Source: Streptomyces sp. TS71-3
Lineage (GTDB): Bacteria; Actinomycetota; Actinomycetes; Streptomycetales; Streptomycetaceae
Length of the DNA stretch: 64,000 nt
Reading direction: 5' to 3'
Assembly (NCBI RefSeq): GCF_018327685.1
Contig: NZ_BNEL01000001.1
Location: forward strand, 3,844,001-3,908,000
Below are positions 62,901-64,000 of this stretch, one piece after another; the first letter of the stretch is position 1; each line of letters begins with the position of its first letter. The notes under the pieces are model-generated. The model searched no databases, was not told where the DNA came from, and saw nothing but the letters and a program-made list of their open reading frames with translations. Both the position numbers and the translations under genes were made by a program.

Positions 62901-63423
62901 CGTGCGGGAGAACCGCGGCGGGCACACCTCGCAACTCGTGATCGAGAAGCTGGCCCGCCGGATCATCGGCTGGGACGCGCCGCGGGGCCTGCGGCCCTAC
63001 AGCTATCCCGAGGACGCGCCGCGCGGCCCGGTCGTCGCCGTCGCCAACGAGTACTCCGGTTCGGACGGCGACATCGTCAACGCCGCGATCAAGGCCCTCG
63101 GCATCGGCCCCGTCGTCGGCACCCGCACCTGGGGCGGGGTGATCGGCATCGACAGCCGCTACCCCCTCGTGGACGGCACCCTCGTCACCCAGCCCAAGTA
63201 CGCCTTCTGGGTGGAGGGTTACGGCTGGGACGTGGAGAACCACGGCGTCGACCCGGACGTCGAGGTGGTCACCACGCCCCAGGACCACGCGGCGGGCCGC
63301 GACCCGCAGCTCGACGAGGCGATCAGGCTGGCGCTCGCCGCGCTGGAGGAGCGCCCCGCGAAGACCCCGCCGCCGCTGCCGGCGCCCCGGTGGGGAGCGC
63401 CGGGCGCAGGTGCGGGGGCGTGA
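59944..63423 (+). CDS. Tricorn protease homologue (S41 family)
   Basis: 1159 residues. The N-terminal half forms two beta-propellers (WRVSADNMPVGHPRISPDGT, then ASGLVFSPDSAWLAWSHPGP). Next are the helical C1 region with Ser817-His818 in ELGTSHAYV, a PDZ domain (about 860-930) and the S41 serine-protease domain with the nucleophile Ser1040 and following Asp1041 in EYSGSDGD, and GTRTWGGVIGI. In archaeal tricorn the matching residues are Ser745/His746 and Ser965/Asp966. It cleaves peptides from the proteasome. A 75-residue Pro/Ala insertion near 236-310 interrupts the first propeller. GTG start with TAGGCT six nt upstream, probably leaderless. Confidence 0.93.
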   Translation: MTQSGYLRFPHLHGEFIAFTAEDDVWVAPLDGGRAWRVSADNMPVGHPRISPDGTTVAWTSRRDGAPEVHVAPLDGGPSRRLTHWGSNQTAVRGWTPDGRVLAVTAYGQASLRRTWARAVPLDGGPAETLPYGPAGSVAHGPAGQVLLVSVPMSREAAWWKRYRGGSMGKLWIDREGNGEFVRVHEQIDGNIEWPMWVGDRIAFLCDHEGVGAVYSSLPDGSDLRRHTDLGGGPGTPPAAPSAPAADGAGAEGPADAPAPAAEGAAPAADGTGDGAGATSEPPAGPTDETARAEESTPEAPEAPEASKAPLYGYYARHAATDGRRVVYARAGELWILDDLDGAEPRRLDIRLGGQRTDLQPRPLNASRWFGSAAPDHTGRGSAVSVRGAIHWVTHREGPSRVLAATAGVRARLPRTFRADGEEQVVWVTDAEGDDALEFAPATGLAPGATPRRIAAGQLGRVLGLAMAPDGSRAAVASHDGRVLLVERESGEVREVDRSEHGEASGLVFSPDSAWLAWSHPGPRPLRHLKLAGTADLTVSEATPLRFRDYAPAFTLDGKHLAFLSERSFDPIYDEHVFDLAFVDGSRPHLITLSATTPAPFGPQRHGRPFEAPDKDETPDSEGAPATRIDLDGLADRIVPFPVEAGRYSTLRAAKDGLLWLRHPVLGVLGSSRARPEDQDPKSDLERYDLVQQSTEHLASGADHFSVSGDGKRVLLWTDSKLKVVPSDRRASHDDDSDTNITVDLSRVRQNIDPVAEWRQMYAEAGRLMRDHFWRPDLGGVDWDGVLDRYRPLLGRVATHDDLVDLLWEVQGELGTSHAYVSPSGGYGTSSTRQGLLGADLSRHEDGLWRIDRILPSETSDPGARSPLAAPGAAVRTGDAVIAIAGQPVDPVTGPGPLLVGTAGKPVELTISPAGGGEPRYAVVVPLDDEEPLRYHAWVAERRAYVHEQSGGRLGYLHVPDMQAPGWAQIHRDLRVEVAHDGLVVDVRENRGGHTSQLVIEKLARRIIGWDAPRGLRPYSYPEDAPRGPVVAVANEYSGSDGDIVNAAIKALGIGPVVGTRTWGGVIGIDSRYPLVDGTLVTQPKYAFWVEGYGWDVENHGVDPDVEVVTTPQDHAAGRDPQLDEAIRLALAALEERPAKTPPPLPAPRWGAPGAGAGA

Positions 63424-63446
63424 ACGCCGGGTCGTAGGGTGACGGC

Positions 63447-64000
63447 ATGTCCGACGAGTCGCCCCTCATACGCAGCCTCCGCTCGGCCGTCGCCGCCGCC
63501 CCGGACGACATCCCGCTCCGCCTGCACCTCGCCGAGTTGCTCCTCGACGCGGGGCAGCGGGACGCGGCGGTCTCCGAGGCGGCGGTGGCGCTCCAGCGGG
63601 CGCCCGGCGACACGGCGGCCCGGGAACTGATGCTGCGGGCGATGGGCCCGGCCACCGCGCCGGGCCCCGTTCCCGGTCCGGCGGCCACTACGGGGAACGG
63701 CCCGGACGGCCCGGACGGCGCGGGTGCGGGTCGTCCAACCGGCGGTGCGCCCGGTGGCGTTCCCGGGCCGGGTGCCGGGGGAGCCGGCAGCCGGTCGTGG
63801 GAGGACCCGGGCGCCGAGGGAGCCGGCACCTCGTCCCCAGCGGACCCGGGCGCCACAGGCACCGCTCCCGCCTCCGAACCTCCCGCCGCGGAAGGGCCTC
63901 CCGCGGAACGACGCCCGGCCGCCGGCGAGGAGTTCGACTGGAACGCCGCGGAGCAGGAGGTCCGGGGCATGGTGCCGCCGCGTTTCGCATCCGGCTCCGA
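63447..64000 (+). CDS. N-terminal part of a TPR-containing AAA-type ATPase (continues past window)
   Basis: 185 residues before the window edge. A tetratricopeptide-like pair of helices (SLRSAVAAAPDDIPLRLHLA, LLLDAGQRDAAVSEAAVALQ) is followed by a 90-residue Pro/Gly/Ala-rich linker and the start of a conserved block (EFDWNAAEQEVRGMVPPRF). In streptomycetes this arrangement, directly after the tricorn gene, belongs to an AAA ATPase with the TPR at the N-terminus; the ATPase domain itself lies outside the window. ATG with TAGGGT six nt upstream, probably leaderless. Confidence 0.75.
   Translation, partial: MSDESPLIRSLRSAVAAAPDDIPLRLHLAELLLDAGQRDAAVSEAAVALQRAPGDTAARELMLRAMGPATAPGPVPGPAATTGNGPDGPDGAGAGRPTGGAPGGVPGPGAGGAGSRSWEDPGAEGAGTSSPADPGATGTAPASEPPAAEGPPAERRPAAGEEFDWNAAEQEVRGMVPPRFASGS

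Overview
The window is chromosomal DNA from a high-GC actinomycete, almost certainly a Streptomyces. GTG starts are frequent, third codon positions are nearly all G or C, RNase E is very long, and the gene order (rne, rplU, rpmA, obg, anionic glycopolymer genes, proB, proA, nadD, LCP gene, rsfS, tRNA-Ala, comEA, comEC, holA, rpsT, lepA, hemW, hrcA, dnaJ, rsmE, tricorn protease) is the conserved streptomycete core order. No phage, CRISPR array, rRNA operon or complete insertion sequence is visible.

Layout. 1-3995 looks like accessory or rearranged DNA: a secreted YVTN beta-propeller protein running off the left edge, an Lrp regulator divergent from a LysE-type exporter, a thioesterase, and a truncated, frameshifted arsenite methyltransferase pseudogene. 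3996-12309 holds a radical-SAM-associated protein (probable CTG start), RNase E/G, ribosomal proteins L21 and L27, and the GTPase Obg. 13043-20926 is an anionic cell-wall glycopolymer locus: a fused cytidylyltransferase-reductase of the CDP-ribitol synthase type, two TagF-like polymerases facing each other, and a family 2 glycosyltransferase. 21300-25009 has proline synthesis (proB, proA) with a small conserved protein between. 25157-28649 has two single-pass membrane proteins sharing an N-terminal motif, and an M48 metallopeptidase. 28792-33418 runs from two small membrane proteins through nadD, a divergent LCP glycopolymer transferase and rsfS to a histidine phosphatase. 33513-35042 holds two identical tRNA-Ala(GGC) genes inside an exact 177-bp duplication that brackets two zinc-ribbon genes. 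35393-44834 covers a membrane coiled-coil protein, a DegV protein, comEA-comEC, a YceI protein, a small acidic protein and holA. rpsT is convergent with holA. 45719-53938 has lepA, an acyl-CoA ligase, hemW, an MBL hydrolase and a DUF3097 protein. 54462-58802 has the CIRCE-controlled hrcA-dnaJ pair, a nitronate monooxygenase and rsmE. 59367-64000 has a VOC protein, a tricorn-type protease and the start of an ATPase gene.

How the genes work together. One theme is translation and ribosome quality: L21, L27, Obg, RsfS, S20, LepA, RsmE, RNase E and tRNA-Ala. A second is cell-wall anionic polymer: precursor activation and polymerisation at 13043-20926, and attachment to peptidoglycan by the LCP protein at 30136. 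Others are proline and NAD synthesis, the ComEA/ComEC DNA-uptake pair, and heat-shock control by HrcA/CIRCE.

Outside the genes the window is rich in repeats. There is an array of 92-bp units in two opposed blocks (50081-50870), a dispersed two-module repeat family in six intergenic regions, a MITE-like element with perfect 25-bp inverted ends (25837-25989), an 8-bp tandem array (43694-43757), and clusters of short TGGTC- or GATGG-type motifs. At least nine genes have a TANNNT -10 hexamer 6-8 nt before the start codon, so their mRNAs are probably leaderless.
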